This document shows positions 54,925 to 64,000 of a stretch of 64,000 nt of DNA, piece by piece; the first letter of the stretch is position 1, and every line of letters begins with the position of its first letter. A program made the position numbers and the translations under genes. A model generated the notes under the pieces. The model did not search any database. It saw only the letters and a list, made by a program, of their open reading frames with translations, and was not told the origin of the DNA. Source of the DNA: Astropecten irregularis (taxonomy: Eukaryota; Echinodermata; Asteroidea; Paxillosida; Astropectinidae); NCBI GenBank assembly GCA_963971285.1, contig OZ020265.1:6054270-6118269 (forward strand). The letters are read 5' to 3'.

Positions 54925-57295
54925 CTGCAAGTACCAAGATTTAAAGGTTTGCTGTAATATATGTTAAAGTTAAATACATGTCTGTATTGTCATAAAACTC
55001 AACCTGTCTATCATTGTTTGTACTACAAACTATTGACTATAGAAAAATTAGGTATTTTAGACCCATAATTTAGCACCCCACTTTTCGCGACGAAAAACCT
55101 TGCTTACGTCACATGCAGAACGCCACGCAGTATACTGTGGTGCGAGCCTTTTATTTACTTAAGCACCAAAAACCTTGGTAAATAAAATCAATATGCCAGC
55201 CTACACTCCTTTTGAATGTTATGCTCAGCAAACAATGGTCGAATACAAGTCAAAAGCAGTAAACATCACATGAACATTTTGGTTGGCAATCCGGTTTGAT
55301 CAAGGAAGACTTTTCATGCTTAAAGGTAGTATCATGCTTTGGTTTTTGTCAAAGAAATACAGATTCATGGGCAAAAATATCAAGGAAGATACAGTCAAAG
55401 TCATCTGTGAAAATTTCAGTCCCATACGGTGCCCACTTTTTTTTAGAAAATCGTTAAAAACGGCCACAGTATTTCTAATGTCTTTTCTCTTTTATTTTTG
55501 ATCTTTTAAAAGATCAAACAGATTTTCAGTCGTTGTTTTACTAATCTCTGGATAAAAACACCATTTCAGGCGGAACAATTTTAACGGCAGGTTTCTAATA
55601 GCACCATCTTTATACCCTGTAAGTTATACGTAAATCTAAGAACATTTCTGTTTTGGTTTCTTATCAAAGTATGAAACAACCTTTCAGCACATTTTGTGCT
55701 TAAGCAGCTCTATGAAATTGGCCCCTGGTGACAATACCACATGTATTGCCTCGTAAACGCCAAACGTATTCAGAACGTTTTTTTTTCTCTAAATTCTTCT
55801 AAACCTGTTTTCAAATCTGAAAGGCCGAGGAGTTTACGGAGAACATCTAGTTAAACTTATCAAAACTGGAAAATATGGACTGGCGGGATTTAAAGGTTTA
55901 CTGAAACAGAGTTGTAACCAGTCACTTTTTTTTTGTGAGTCGAGTCGAGTCATTTTAAAGAAGTTACTCGAGTCGAGTCGAGTCATTTTAAAGAAGTTAC
56001 TTGAGTCGAGTCGAGTCATTTTAAAGAAGTTACTCGAGTCGAGTCAAGTCATTTTAAAGAAGTGACTGGAGTCGAGTCGAGTCATTTTAAAGAAGTTACT
56101 CGAGTCGAGCCGAGTCATTTTTAAGGAAGTTACTCGAGTCGTGTCGAGTCATTTTAAAGAAGTGACTCGAGTTGTGTCGAGTCATTTTAAAGAAGTTACT
56201 CGAGTCGAGTTGAGTCATTTTAAAGAAGTTACTCGAGTCGAGCCGAGTCATTTTTAAGGAAGTTACTCGAGTCGGGTCGAGTTATTTTAAAGAAGTTACT
56301 CGAGTCGAGTCGAGTCATTTTAAAGAAGTTACTTGAGTCGAGTCGAGTCATTTTAAGGAAGTGACTCGAGTTGTGTCGAGTTATTTTAAAGAAGTTACTC
56401 GAGTCGAGTCATTAGGTCGAGAATGTCGAGTCGAGTCACAAATATTTGGATTTAAACAAACACCAAGAGACTGGAATTTGTTTGCTTTTCTAAAAAAATT
56501 TCATCCGGGTCACAGCCTGTGATGATACACTTTACTCTGAACCCTTTCGCATCACTGTGACTCACGGTGGGCCATAGAATACCATTCATGTCACACAGTA
56601 TTCTATGTCACAGTGTTATTACATGTATGTGGTCCACAGTGCGGATTCGAGTCTTTATAAGCCCAATACTCGAGTCGAGTCGAGTCATTTAGCCTTCGGG
56701 ACTCGAGACGATTCGCTAACAAATGTGACTCAAGTTGGACTCGAGTCGAGTCATTGACTCGAGTCATTACAACTCTGTACTGAAATCAAAAGTTAAAAAC
56801 ATTTGTATTGTAATAAAAGTCAGCCTGTCTATCACTGTTTGTGCTAACAAAAATATTGTATATAGAAAAGGGAGGTATTTTAGATCCATAATTTAGCACC
56901 TCACTTTTCGCGACGACAAACCTTGCTTACGTCACATGCAGAACGCCAACGTCGCAGTATACTTTGGTGCGAGTGTGACCCGATAAACATATTGTTAAAA
57001 TTGTTCCGCCTGAAATGGTATATTTATCAGGGTATTAGTAAAAGCAACGACCGAAACTTTTTTTTATCTCTAAAAGATAAAAAAAAAAAAAACGATGAAA
57101 AGATTAAAGAAATTCCGTTGGCGTTTTTCACTGTTTTCTCAAAAAGTCGTCACCGTATGGGACTGGGAATTTCACAGATGAATTTTACTGTATATCCTTC
57201 TTGATATTTTTACCCATGAATCTGCATTTCTTGGACAAAAACCAAAGTATGATATTACCTTTAACAATACAAAATGTACATACCTTTGAAGCCAT
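53947..57295 (-). CDS. Secreted collagen-C1q domain protein (two exons, complete)
   Basis: A predicted secreted 329-residue protein of the C1q/TNF superfamily. Residues 1-20 form a signal peptide: a four-residue exon 1 (MASK) is followed by hydrophobic GICVMILFVMTGLCA. A CGCC cluster at 35-38 could disulfide-link chains. Gly-X-Y collagen repeats span about 40-190, and the globular C1q domain about 200-329 (IVFDSTATNIGGGYD, GVFTAPVNGVYFLS, FCAFLIAEL). Collagen stalks trimerise and C1q heads bind surface patterns, so an innate recognition role is likely but inferred. The alternative of starting in exon 2 (ATG at MILFVMTG) would give a shorter signal peptide. The spliced start is preferred because donor, acceptor, phase and an upstream TATA box all agree. 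The collagen part contains an internal duplication. Confidence 0.9.
54943..55150. repeat. Duplicated segment in the C1q intron, left copy
   Basis: Shares TTTAAAGGTTT, CTGTCTATCATTGTTTGT, GGTATTTTAGACCCATAATT, CACTTTTCGCGACGA and CTTGCTTACGTCACATGCAG with the right copy, which is split as 55889-55906 plus 56786-56985. Confidence 0.8.
55320..55686 (+). mobile_element. MITE-A copy in the C1q intron
   Basis: TTAAAGGTAGTATCATGCTT to TCAAAGTATGAAACAACCTTT. The fragment at 55686-55728 (GCAGCTCTATGAAATTGGCCCC) is a MITE-C end. Confidence 0.85.
55907..56777. mobile_element. hAT-like element with internal minisatellite (871 bp)
   Basis: Ends CAGAGTTGTAAC and ATTACAACTCTG, flanked by a perfect 8-bp duplication TACTGAAA (55899-55906, 56778-56785). 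Both subterminal regions are rich in GAGTC. No transposase. Confidence 0.9.
55938..56430. repeat. 33-bp minisatellite, about 14 units
   Basis: The unit TCATTTTAAAGAAGTTACTC is followed by GAGTCGAGTCGAG. It lies entirely inside the hAT-like element and keeps an 11-residue repeating open frame that is not a gene. Confidence 0.92.
56786..56985. repeat. Duplicated segment in the C1q intron, right copy
   Basis: Continues the right copy after the hAT-like element: TCAAAAGTTAAA...CTGTCTATCACTGTTTGT...CTTGCTTACGTCACATGCAG. Confidence 0.8.
56988..57264 (-). mobile_element. MITE-A copy, left end lost
   Basis: Begins ATTGTTAAAATTGTTCCGCC and ends AAAGTATGATATTACC-TTTAA. It ends 14 bp from the donor of C1q exon 1. 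Confidence 0.8.
57284..57295 (-). CDS. Collagen-C1q gene, exon 1 (codes 4 residues)
   Basis: ATGGCTTCAAAG followed by the donor GTATGT, phase 0. Too short for any ORF caller. It was found by looking upstream for an ATG-donor pair that completes the signal peptide. The TATA box lies 96-105 bp upstream. Confidence 0.75.
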
Positions 57296-57390
57296 TGTGT
57301 AAATTCCAGTAATTGCTGGTCAGAAATATAAAATTTGGAACGAAGCAAGAAGCGCAAACTGCAGTTTAGGCGCTTGAAGATCTCTGCTCT

Positions 57391-57400
57391 TATTTTTATA
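57391..57400 (-). promoter_or_regulatory. TATA box of the collagen-C1q gene
   Basis: TATAAAAATA on the minus strand. A start site about 30 bp downstream (near 57361-57370) would leave a 5' leader of about 70 nt before the ATG at 57295. Confidence 0.65.
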
Positions 57401-57552
57401 GTGCATGTTGGATAAAGCAAGGGAATTTTGTTTAGTCATGTTGACTGAACTAATTCAGAATGACAGTTTGGCGTTCATCAGCGCAATGTGGTCCGCGTAC
57501 TGCAAATGTACGCGATGTTTCCTTCATGCGCATGCAAACATCCACCACAGTG

Positions 57553-57793
57553 TAGACTTGGAGCCAAGTCTTTCGAAGTTGCGGTCTCTTCTAAGTTCAC
57601 GCAATTCTCGCGAAACTGCTCTACTTTCTCGCAAGACTCATGGCTATACGGTGAGAGTTCGGCTCTCGGCTCGGGACCACTCGAAAAGAAACCATAAGTC
57701 TAGCAACTATTATAAAAGTAGAGCGAATTTCGGGAGAGGTGCGTGACTCAAGAAGAGACGATCACCGCGACTTCGAAAGACTTGGCCAGTCTA
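57553..57793. mobile_element. MULE-like foldback element, copy 2
   Basis: Related to 53046-53320 (shared CTCGCGAAAC, GACTCATGGCTA, CGGTGAGAGTTCG, GGGACCACTCGA). Flanked by ACCACAGTG (57544-57552) and ACCACAATG (57794-57802), again 9 bp with one mismatch. It lies upstream of the C1q promoter; plus-strand frames here are artefacts. Confidence 0.8.
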
Positions 57794-58019
57794 ACCACAA
57801 TGCAACGTAGTTCCTGAAGTACAAGCTCGGCACGGTAGTCAAATCATCACGCAATGTGCGTGTGATTTTTAACCCCCAAAGCCTCTGGGCTTTGAAGAAG
57901 ATTATCTCTTCGAGGCTGTAGGGACAGAAACAATGAATTCGCAGTTGTGAACTTAAGCCTTCAACTAGGATATTACTAACCTAGCTCAGGCTGTATCCGT
58001 TGTACATTCGGTAATCATA

Positions 58020-58368
<349 letters not shown>

Positions 58369-58691
58369 TATGACACTATCTGATATAAATTATAAAGATG
58401 GATTCTTTCCAGATAACGTGTCACTACTACCACCTAGGGATTCAAGCGTTTTTGATAAAGAAGTTTGTATCGATTGGCACAATATCAAGCTTGCAGTGGG
58501 CAACGCGTAACGAGACGACAGGCAACTTGGAGGCCGACCAACTTGACATTTAGCAACTTCACAGTAGCACAAAATGACGTAATCTGACAGCGCCTTATGC
58601 CACAAGAAAATTGTGTGTGCACTTAAAGTGGCTGTTATTTCTTTTTGTAAGTGTTGTCTGGAACTTACCAAAATGTGCAATGTGCTTTCCT

Positions 58692-58815
58692 CGTTCCCCT
58701 TGTCACTTTGTTCCCCTTGTCACTTTGTTCCCCTGGTCACTCTGTTCCCCTGGTCACTCTGTTCCCCTGGTCACCCTGTTCCCCTGGTCACCCTGTTCCC
58801 CTGGTCACCCTGTTC
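58692..58815 (+). repeat. 17-bp minisatellite, 7-8 units
   Basis: Unit TTCCCCTGGTCACCCTG, with an early TTCCCCTTGTCACTTTG variant. Confidence 0.9.
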
Positions 58816-58877
58816 CCCTTTGCTTTGAACTAGTGATCTTGTCATCCATTTATAAGTATACTTATTATACATGTATG

Positions 58878-59238
58878 TTAAAGGGATTGTACAGAACTGG
58901 TTTTTGCGACAAAACCGTTGCTGACAGTGAAAGCACATTATGTAATCCATCATATACCTTAACTGACAAACCTGTAGAAGTTTGAGGTCAATCAGCCATC
59001 TGGGTCATGAGAAAATAGTGAACACCCGTTTACAGAGAACTGTACACATTTCAACGAATGAAGCGATTTATTCCAATTGGAAAATAATTCCATTTATTTC
59101 CCAACAAATATGACATTTCAGACAAAAACATTTTACGGGACGTTTTCTCCAATCATCACCATTATACTGTGTAAGTTTTATGTGAATCTGTGATCATGAA
59201 GTGTATTTTGTCTTACCAATTCTGTACCATCCCTTTAA
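58878..59238 (-). mobile_element. MITE-B copy (reverse)
   Basis: TTAAAGGGATTGTACAGAAC to TTCTGTACCATCCCTTTAA. The interior is the reverse of 46928-47302. Confidence 0.88.
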
Positions 59239-59769
59239 TCCTCTTGCCATTTAGCCATAAGAAAATCCCTGCTAGAATTGAAACAACATGGCCTTCTAAC
59301 TACACGTAGTAGCATTTCATAAATAGTATAGACCTTTCTTTTGTTTATAAACATTGGCTGCTGGTTGGCATGGGCGGCCAAATGTTGCAAATAATTTCGG
59401 CTTCTCAAAAGACGGTGTGACCACATTCAACATTCTTGAAAGCTTTCCATAGCTGCACACATTACATACCATCATTGCTTATGTTATTTTCATTACATTC
59501 AGCAATATCTTATAATGTTTATGAAACGTTGTGTACAAATTGGGTAAAATACGGTAATTTTTTATGCCTGGCTTTGATGGCTCGCCATACTTTCCGCCAT
59601 GCTGGTTGGCAAACGGTCTGTGACGTTGCAAAAGAAAGGTCTATAGCCCTATAGGCCTATAGTCCACTTCCTGGACTGTTTTCGTTTTACGACGCGCGCC
59701 CCCTATGCAGCTCAGTCGTATACGCCGCCATTTATGATGTGCACAATAATTATTGCATGTTCGATTATA

Positions 59770-59876
59770 CAATACACGGGTTTACACCATGGCGGCCATC
59801 TTGGATTTTGGTCGCAACTTCAAAACGAGGCACTTCCACGCGTGCGCACTTTCCTAAGTGTAAGCCCGTCCGCGTA
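59770..59876. mobile_element. MITE-N copy 1
   Basis: CAATACACGGGTTTACAC and GTGTAAGCCCGTCCGCG ends around AAACGAGGCACTTCCACGCG. Flanking sequence TTTATTTACACC...CCTAGGGTTTTTCGCTGTG also recurs, inverted, beside copy 2. Confidence 0.7.
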
Positions 59877-60661
59877 TTTTTTATTTACACCACAACCTAG
59901 GGTTTTTCGCTGTGACAGTGCAAATACATGTTTGAAAAGAGACTACAAGTTGCGTGCTACTCACGCGTATACCGTAGCTGCAGTGTAATGTGCATGTACA
60001 TGTACCGTATGGTATACAGGGTACACGTTTTGGTACTTGTGCTGTACTACAGTACTGTCACATACTGTACGTACAAGTAGTGTACATACTGTTGTACTGT
60101 ATTGCTAATTTTGAACGTTGTGGAGGGACGGAATGAAATGTAAAAGCACGACAAAACACACGTGTACATTTCATGTAAATGTGATGAATACAATGTACAC
60201 AGCCTGGTCAGAGTAACTTGATCTATGCTTGGACCCAACAAATTACAGTACGAATGTTAGGCGTCTTATTAGCATAACTTATAGGCGATTCAAAGTGCCA
60301 ACGTGTAATTTCTCTGACCTAATTCTACCTCCATGCTCTTACTCTGTAATTTTTTTGTCCATAGGCACTCTTTCGCGGCGTAGTTTCTCTGTGATCGTTG
60401 TCATTTCCACCTCATATTCATAACTCATTTAAAAACTAGGTTGATCCTCATTTTAATTCAGAGCTGGAGAGCTAAGCTTCACCTTATTTAGACGTATTTG
60501 TCAAGTTTCAATTCCTGCATTGTAACTATTCCCCCACCGCTATTGCCAGTTAATGGCACAACAGCTGTAGTCTCTTCTCAAGCATGACTCTACACTGCCA
60601 CAGCGAAAAACCCTAGGCTACGGTGTAAATAAAAAATATGCAGCCCGTCCATTGTCGAAGA

Positions 60662-60757
60662 CAATACACGGGTTTACACTTCGGTAGTTTTGATCGCGAC
60701 TTCGAAACGAGGCACTATTACGCATGCGCACTTTTAGAAGTGTAAACCCGTGTATTG
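60662..60757. mobile_element. MITE-N copy 2
   Basis: Perfect ends CAATACACGGGTTTACAC / GTGTAAACCCGTGTATTG around CGAAACGAGGCACTATTACG and the palindrome CGCATGCG. Confidence 0.8.
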
Positions 60758-60902
60758 CATATTTTTTGAACGGCTGCGGTTTCGCGACGCGCACTACTAT
60801 ACAGGGGACTGCGTGTATGTACGTACGTGCAACGGGCCAATGTGGACAGGTCGTGGGGGGAGGGATATAAAATAAAATCGAACAGAATCTGTTCTAGTAT
60901 AG

Positions 60903-60938
60903 CCATAGACCTGGAAGAATTTTCCTCCAGGTCTATGG
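60903..60938. repeat. Small perfect hairpin
   Basis: CCATAGACCTGGA / TCCAGGTCTATGG, 13-bp arms with a 10-nt loop. Confidence 0.8.
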
Positions 60939-61312
60939 TATAGCCCATGTCATTTTTTTTGTTTCTGACCAGTTTTTATGAGGGGATCGAGTCAGCTAGC
61001 TACAAGAAGAACGACACTCAACGTCACGACCGTACGGAACGGAAACATGACAGTTGCATGTCCACATGTCGGGCCTGCATGCGATATGCATGGGGTGTGC
61101 TCAGATCGCACGGAGTGACATTGAGGTGTGTGTCAGTTCGTGAAACCGATTTCTAACAGAAGTACACATCATGAGTGTCCCTACTATATGGAAAAATGAA
61201 GTGCAACAGAATGTGGGGCCCATGCACCAAGACGGCATAGGCCTATACTCGAGGGTGACTCAGAGGTGAAAGATGTGGAGAGCAGCTATAGTACCTGGTA
61301 GGGGCAGAGTAT

Positions 61313-61471
61313 GTGAAGGTTGGAAAATGTGGACAAGTGGTTCCCAAAACTATAAAGGAAAGGACAAGTGGTTTCTACAACTATAAAGAGGGGGAGGCTG
61401 GCTGGCCGGTGGGGAGGCTGATACTCAGCCACATCAACCTCCCTAAATGTCTTCACCTGGGAATCCAACAG
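61313..61471 (+). other. Exon-like stretch ending at a strong donor
   Basis: The plus frame ends LPKCLHLGIQQ at CAACAG|GTAAGATT, phase 0. It could be an exon upstream of the 360-bp array, but no acceptor or domain supports it. Confidence 0.2.
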
Positions 61472-62075
61472 GTAAGATTGAAAATGGCACATAATTTATG
61501 GCTGCTTAAAAAGCAAGAAACCCAAAGTGTGCAGACTACAGTGGCCTGATTATAATACAACATTGCATAAAAAACATTTTGAGGTGAGCGAATCGCCGTG
61601 GAGTATCTCTTGGCCCATCAGTCTGGGCAGGGAGATTTAAAGGCCTGCGCGGGATGATGACCTTGGTGCGACACTCCCAGTACCTCGTGCCAACAGAAAT
61701 AATGAAAAGCCACTTAAAAACCAACTATCTTAATACAAAAGAGTGAAAAAATACCACTCTTTTAGAATCGAGTTGTCCTTCATATACATGTACTCTTAAA
61801 AAAGTGTGGTAGTTTTTTCACCCTTTTGGATAAGTTTTCACTCTGAGCCATAGTGAAAAAAAAATTAACTCAAAACGATGTAAACTTCATAAAGAGTGGG
61901 AGGCAGCTCAAAAAAGAGTTGTCCCTCTTGTGGCTTTTCACTCTTTTGCATTTAGAGAGTAGTATATTTACACTTAAAGCAGAAGAAAGAGGCCTGTTGA
62001 AGCAATTTCACCAGCACTGCACACATTTCCTTAGGCCTAATAATTAAAACCAAGTGATGTTGTCTTACATTTCAG

Positions 62076-62365
62076 ACTTTTCTTGTCTGGTTGGGTGGTA
62101 GCACACCGACCAGACTCGACCAGAGTCTATATGAGTGCATGTTTGCACCTGGAGATCTTTCTTGACAGTTGGATGTATCTGGGATAGTGGCTACTGGAGA
62201 AGGAGTATAGACAGAAGAGGAGCCGGCAGAAGGACATTACTGGCAAGGTCCTCCCAATCCCCCAGTCAATTGTCCAGACGTACGCCCACAACCAGCAGCA
62301 GTGCATGTGGTGCAGGACAGGGAGATGGTGTTTGTCACTGAGAACAACACCATCGTCAGTACTTG
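62076..62365 (+). pseudogene. Array unit 1, exon-like block (diverged, 290 nt)
   Basis: It alone has AGA where the amplified copies have TGA, and it carries an extra segment of about 42 nt (near 62143-62190) containing TAG (62185-62187). A 13-nt shorter stretch near 62295-62335 shifts the frame before the VTENNTIVSTW end. It keeps DITGKVLPIPQSIVQTYAH, giving several synonymous differences from the later units. Confidence 0.6.
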
Positions 62366-62465
62366 GTAAGATATGTCCCAACGATGCCATCAAAATGACT
62401 GCATTGCAGATACAAAAAACCAGTATGAAACTAAACATTTAAGTGATGTTGTCTTACATTTCAAG

Positions 62466-62725
62466 CTATTCTTGTCAGGTGGGGTGGTAGCACACTGACC
62501 AGACTCGAACTGAGTCTCTGAATGCATATGTATTCACCTGGAAAAGGAGTACCGGCAGAAGAGGAACTAGCCGAAGGACATCACTGGCAATGTCCTCCCA
62601 ATCTCCCAGTCAGTATTCCAGACCTACTCCCACATCCGGCAGGTGGAGCAGGACTGTGAGATGGTACAGCGGGAGACGAACTTGGTGCTTGTCACTGTCA
62701 ACAACACCACCGTCATCAGTACTTG
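62466..62725 (+). pseudogene. Array unit 2, exon-like block
   Basis: The acceptor is altered (TTTCAAG). The frame is broken by two upstream TGA codons and a TAG in place of the CGA/CGG of the other units (after KEYRQKRN). Confidence 0.6.
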
Positions 62726-62824
62726 GTAAGATATGTCCCAACGCATGCCACCAGAAAGACTGCATTGCAGATAAAGAAACCAGTATGAAACTAGACATTT
62801 AAGAGATGTTGTCTTACATTTCAG

Positions 62825-63085
62825 ACTAGCCTTGTCTGGTGGGGTAGTAGCACACAGACCAGACTCTATCTGAGTCTCTGGATGCATGTGTATCTACCTG
62901 GAGAAGGAGTACCGGCAGAAGAGGAACCGACCGAAGGACGTCACTTGCAATGTCCTCCCAATCTCCCAGTCAGTAGTCCAGACGTACTCCCACATCCGGC
63001 AGGTGGAGCAGGACTGTGAAATGGTACAGCGGGAGACGAACTTGGTGCTTGTCACTGTCAACAACACCACCGTCATCAGTACTTG
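62825..63085 (+). pseudogene. Array unit 3, exon-like block (261 nt)
   Basis: Good acceptor and donor. TGA at codon 16 of the ancestral frame, then open to the donor. Differs from unit 4 at only a few positions (for example TGC/GGC and GAA/GAG). Confidence 0.6.
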
Positions 63086-63184
63086 GTAAGATATGTCCCA
63101 ACGCATGCCACCAGAAAGACTGCATTGCAGATAAAGAAACCAGTATGAAACTAGACATTTAAGAGATGTTGTCTTACATTTCAG

Positions 63185-63445
63185 ACTAGCCTTGTCTGGT
63201 GGGGTAGTAGCACACAGACCAGACTCTATCTGAGTCTCTGGATGCATGTGTATCTACCTGGAGAAGGAGTACCGGCAGAAGAGGAACCGACCGAAGGACG
63301 TCACTGGCAATGTCCTCCCAATCTCCCAGTCAGTAGTCCAGACGTACTCCCACATCCGGCAGGTGGAGCAGGACTGTGAGATGGTACAGCGGGAGACGAA
63401 CTTGGTGCTTGTCACTGTCAACAACACCACCGTCATCAGTACTTG
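63185..63445 (+). pseudogene. Array unit 4, exon-like block (261 nt)
   Basis: As unit 3, with the same TGA at codon 16. Open from there through VLPISQS and NNTTVISTW to the donor. Confidence 0.6.
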
Positions 63446-63543
63446 GTAAGATATGTCCCAACGCTGCCATCAGAAAGACTGCATTGCAAATAAAGAAACC
63501 AGTATGAAACTAGACATTTAAGTGATGTTGTCTTACATTTCAG

Positions 63544-63804
63544 ACTATTCTTGTCTGGTGGGGTAGTAGCATACAGACCAGACTCTACCTGAGTCTCTGG
63601 ATGCATAACTATCCACCTGGAGAAGGAGTACCGGCAGAAGAGGAACCGGCCGAAGGACGTCACTGGCAATGTCCTCCCAATCCCCCATACAAAAGTCCAG
63701 ACATACTCCCACATCCGGCAGGTGGAGCAGGACTGGGAGATGGTACAGCGGGACTCAAACTTGGTGCTTGTCACTGTCAACAACACCACCGTCATCAGTA
63801 CTTG
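63544..63804 (+). pseudogene. Array unit 5, exon-like block (261 nt)
   Basis: TGA at the shared codon in the ancestral frame. The phase-0 frame is open for all 87 codons here because TGT-GAG became TGG-GAG. This alternative frame is closed in units 2-4, so I regard it as incidental. Confidence 0.55.
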
Positions 63805-63902
63805 GTAAGATTATGTCCCAACGCTGCCATCAGAAAGACTGCATTGCAGATAAAAAAAAAACAGTATGAAACTAGACATTAAGTGATGTTATCACATTTC
63901 AG

Positions 63903-64000
63903 ATTAGCCTTGTCTGGTGGGGTAGTAGCACACAGACCAGACTCTATCTGAGTCTCTGGATACATAATGTATCCACCTGGAGAAGGAGTACCGGCAGAAG
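63903..64000 (+). pseudogene. Array unit 6, cut by window edge
   Basis: Acceptor CACATTTCAG, then the same GCCTTGTCTGGTGGGGTAG start and the shared TGA. A 1-nt insertion (CATAATGTATCC) shifts the frame. Confidence 0.5.

Larger units (their letters stand above)
59239..61312. other. No gene supported; CpG-rich patches
   Basis: 59690-59960 and 60580-60800 are CpG-rich and contain the two MITE-N copies. Elsewhere AT-rich spacer with TACATGTA words. No coding frame with splice borders. Confidence 0.45.
62030..64000 (+). repeat. 360-bp tandem array of exon-like units (at least six)
   Basis: Each unit has a 99-bp intron-like spacer with the donor GTAAG(A), a pyrimidine-rich TTGTCTTACATTTCAG acceptor and a block of about 261 nt. 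Units 2-5 are spaced about 360 bp and are nearly identical. Unit 1 is more diverged. The array runs off the window. In the frame whose third positions vary most (offset +1 from the acceptor) the block reads GVVAHRPDS, then EKEYRQKR, VLPISQS, QTYSHIRQ and VTVNNTTVISTW. It is symmetric, phase 2 at both ends, but carries stops in every copy. I do not recognise the protein. Confidence 0.85.

Noticed and set aside
57405-57746. 113-codon plus frame upstream of the C1q gene
   Set aside because: It crosses the MULE-like foldback element and the C1q promoter; no splice signals.
61536-61724. Structured RNA gene (GC-rich stretch with repeated short pairings)
   Set aside because: I compared it with the snRNA and 5S rRNA features I know and found no diagnostic motif.
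62894-63247. 117-codon minus-strand frame across array units
   Set aside because: It spans the intron-like spacer and has cysteine/serine-rich random composition; the plus-strand frame explains the substitution pattern better.
63601-63882. 93-codon frame as the true coding frame of the 360-bp array
   Set aside because: It is open only in unit 5; units 2-4 have TGA mid-block, and substitutions between units are not synonymous in this frame.

Overview
The window reads as nuclear DNA of an invertebrate deuterostome. Genes are sparse and split by long introns, introns have GT-AG borders, and more than half of the visible structure is short inverted-repeat transposons, tRNA-derived SINEs, minisatellites and TACATGTA-rich spacer. 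A p190RhoGAP, a secreted collagen-C1q protein and the style of the repeats fit an echinoderm (sea star or sea cucumber type) best, but that assignment is inference. A run of 200 N at 20246-20445 is an assembly gap.

Layout. 2105-11686 (minus) holds five coding exons of a p190RhoGAP (ARHGAP5/ARHGAP35 type): the N-terminal GTPase-like domain and most of the FF repeats. The rest of the gene lies left of the window. Its introns carry SINEs, hAT-like elements and foldback elements. 12.3-34 kb has no gene I can support; it holds five tandem arrays or clusters (21 bp, about 85 bp, 69-70 bp, an 18-bp palindrome cluster and an AT-rich array), many MITEs and local duplications. 35.2-44 kb is a zone of decayed Ty3/Gypsy retrotransposon pieces, one split by a non-LTR element with an 11-bp target duplication. 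It also holds a 15-bp and a 57-bp minisatellite and three tRNA-Arg(ACG) genes on the plus strand, about 3 kb apart. 44324-44628 (minus) may be the last exon of an unrecognised gene. 46.5-53.4 kb is packed with MITEs and holds a long inverted duplication centred near 49.15 kb.

53947-57295 (minus) is a complete two-exon gene for a secreted collagen-C1q protein, with a TATA box about 100 bp upstream of its ATG. Its single intron contains a hAT-like element with a 33-bp minisatellite. 57.3-62 kb is MITEs, a (GGCTCA)n run and a 17-bp minisatellite.

From about 62.05 kb to the right edge runs a tandem array of at least six units, mostly 360 bp. Each carries an exon-like block with acceptor and donor signals, but the frame that looks ancestrally coding is interrupted, in the amplified copies by a TGA at one shared codon. 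This is the most unusual structure in the window.

The two clear genes do not form a functional unit: one is an intracellular Rho regulator, the other a secreted lectin-like or innate-immune-type protein. Most of the analysis value lies in the mobile elements. Many insertions can be read to the base because target duplications are intact, and several are nested, giving relative ages.
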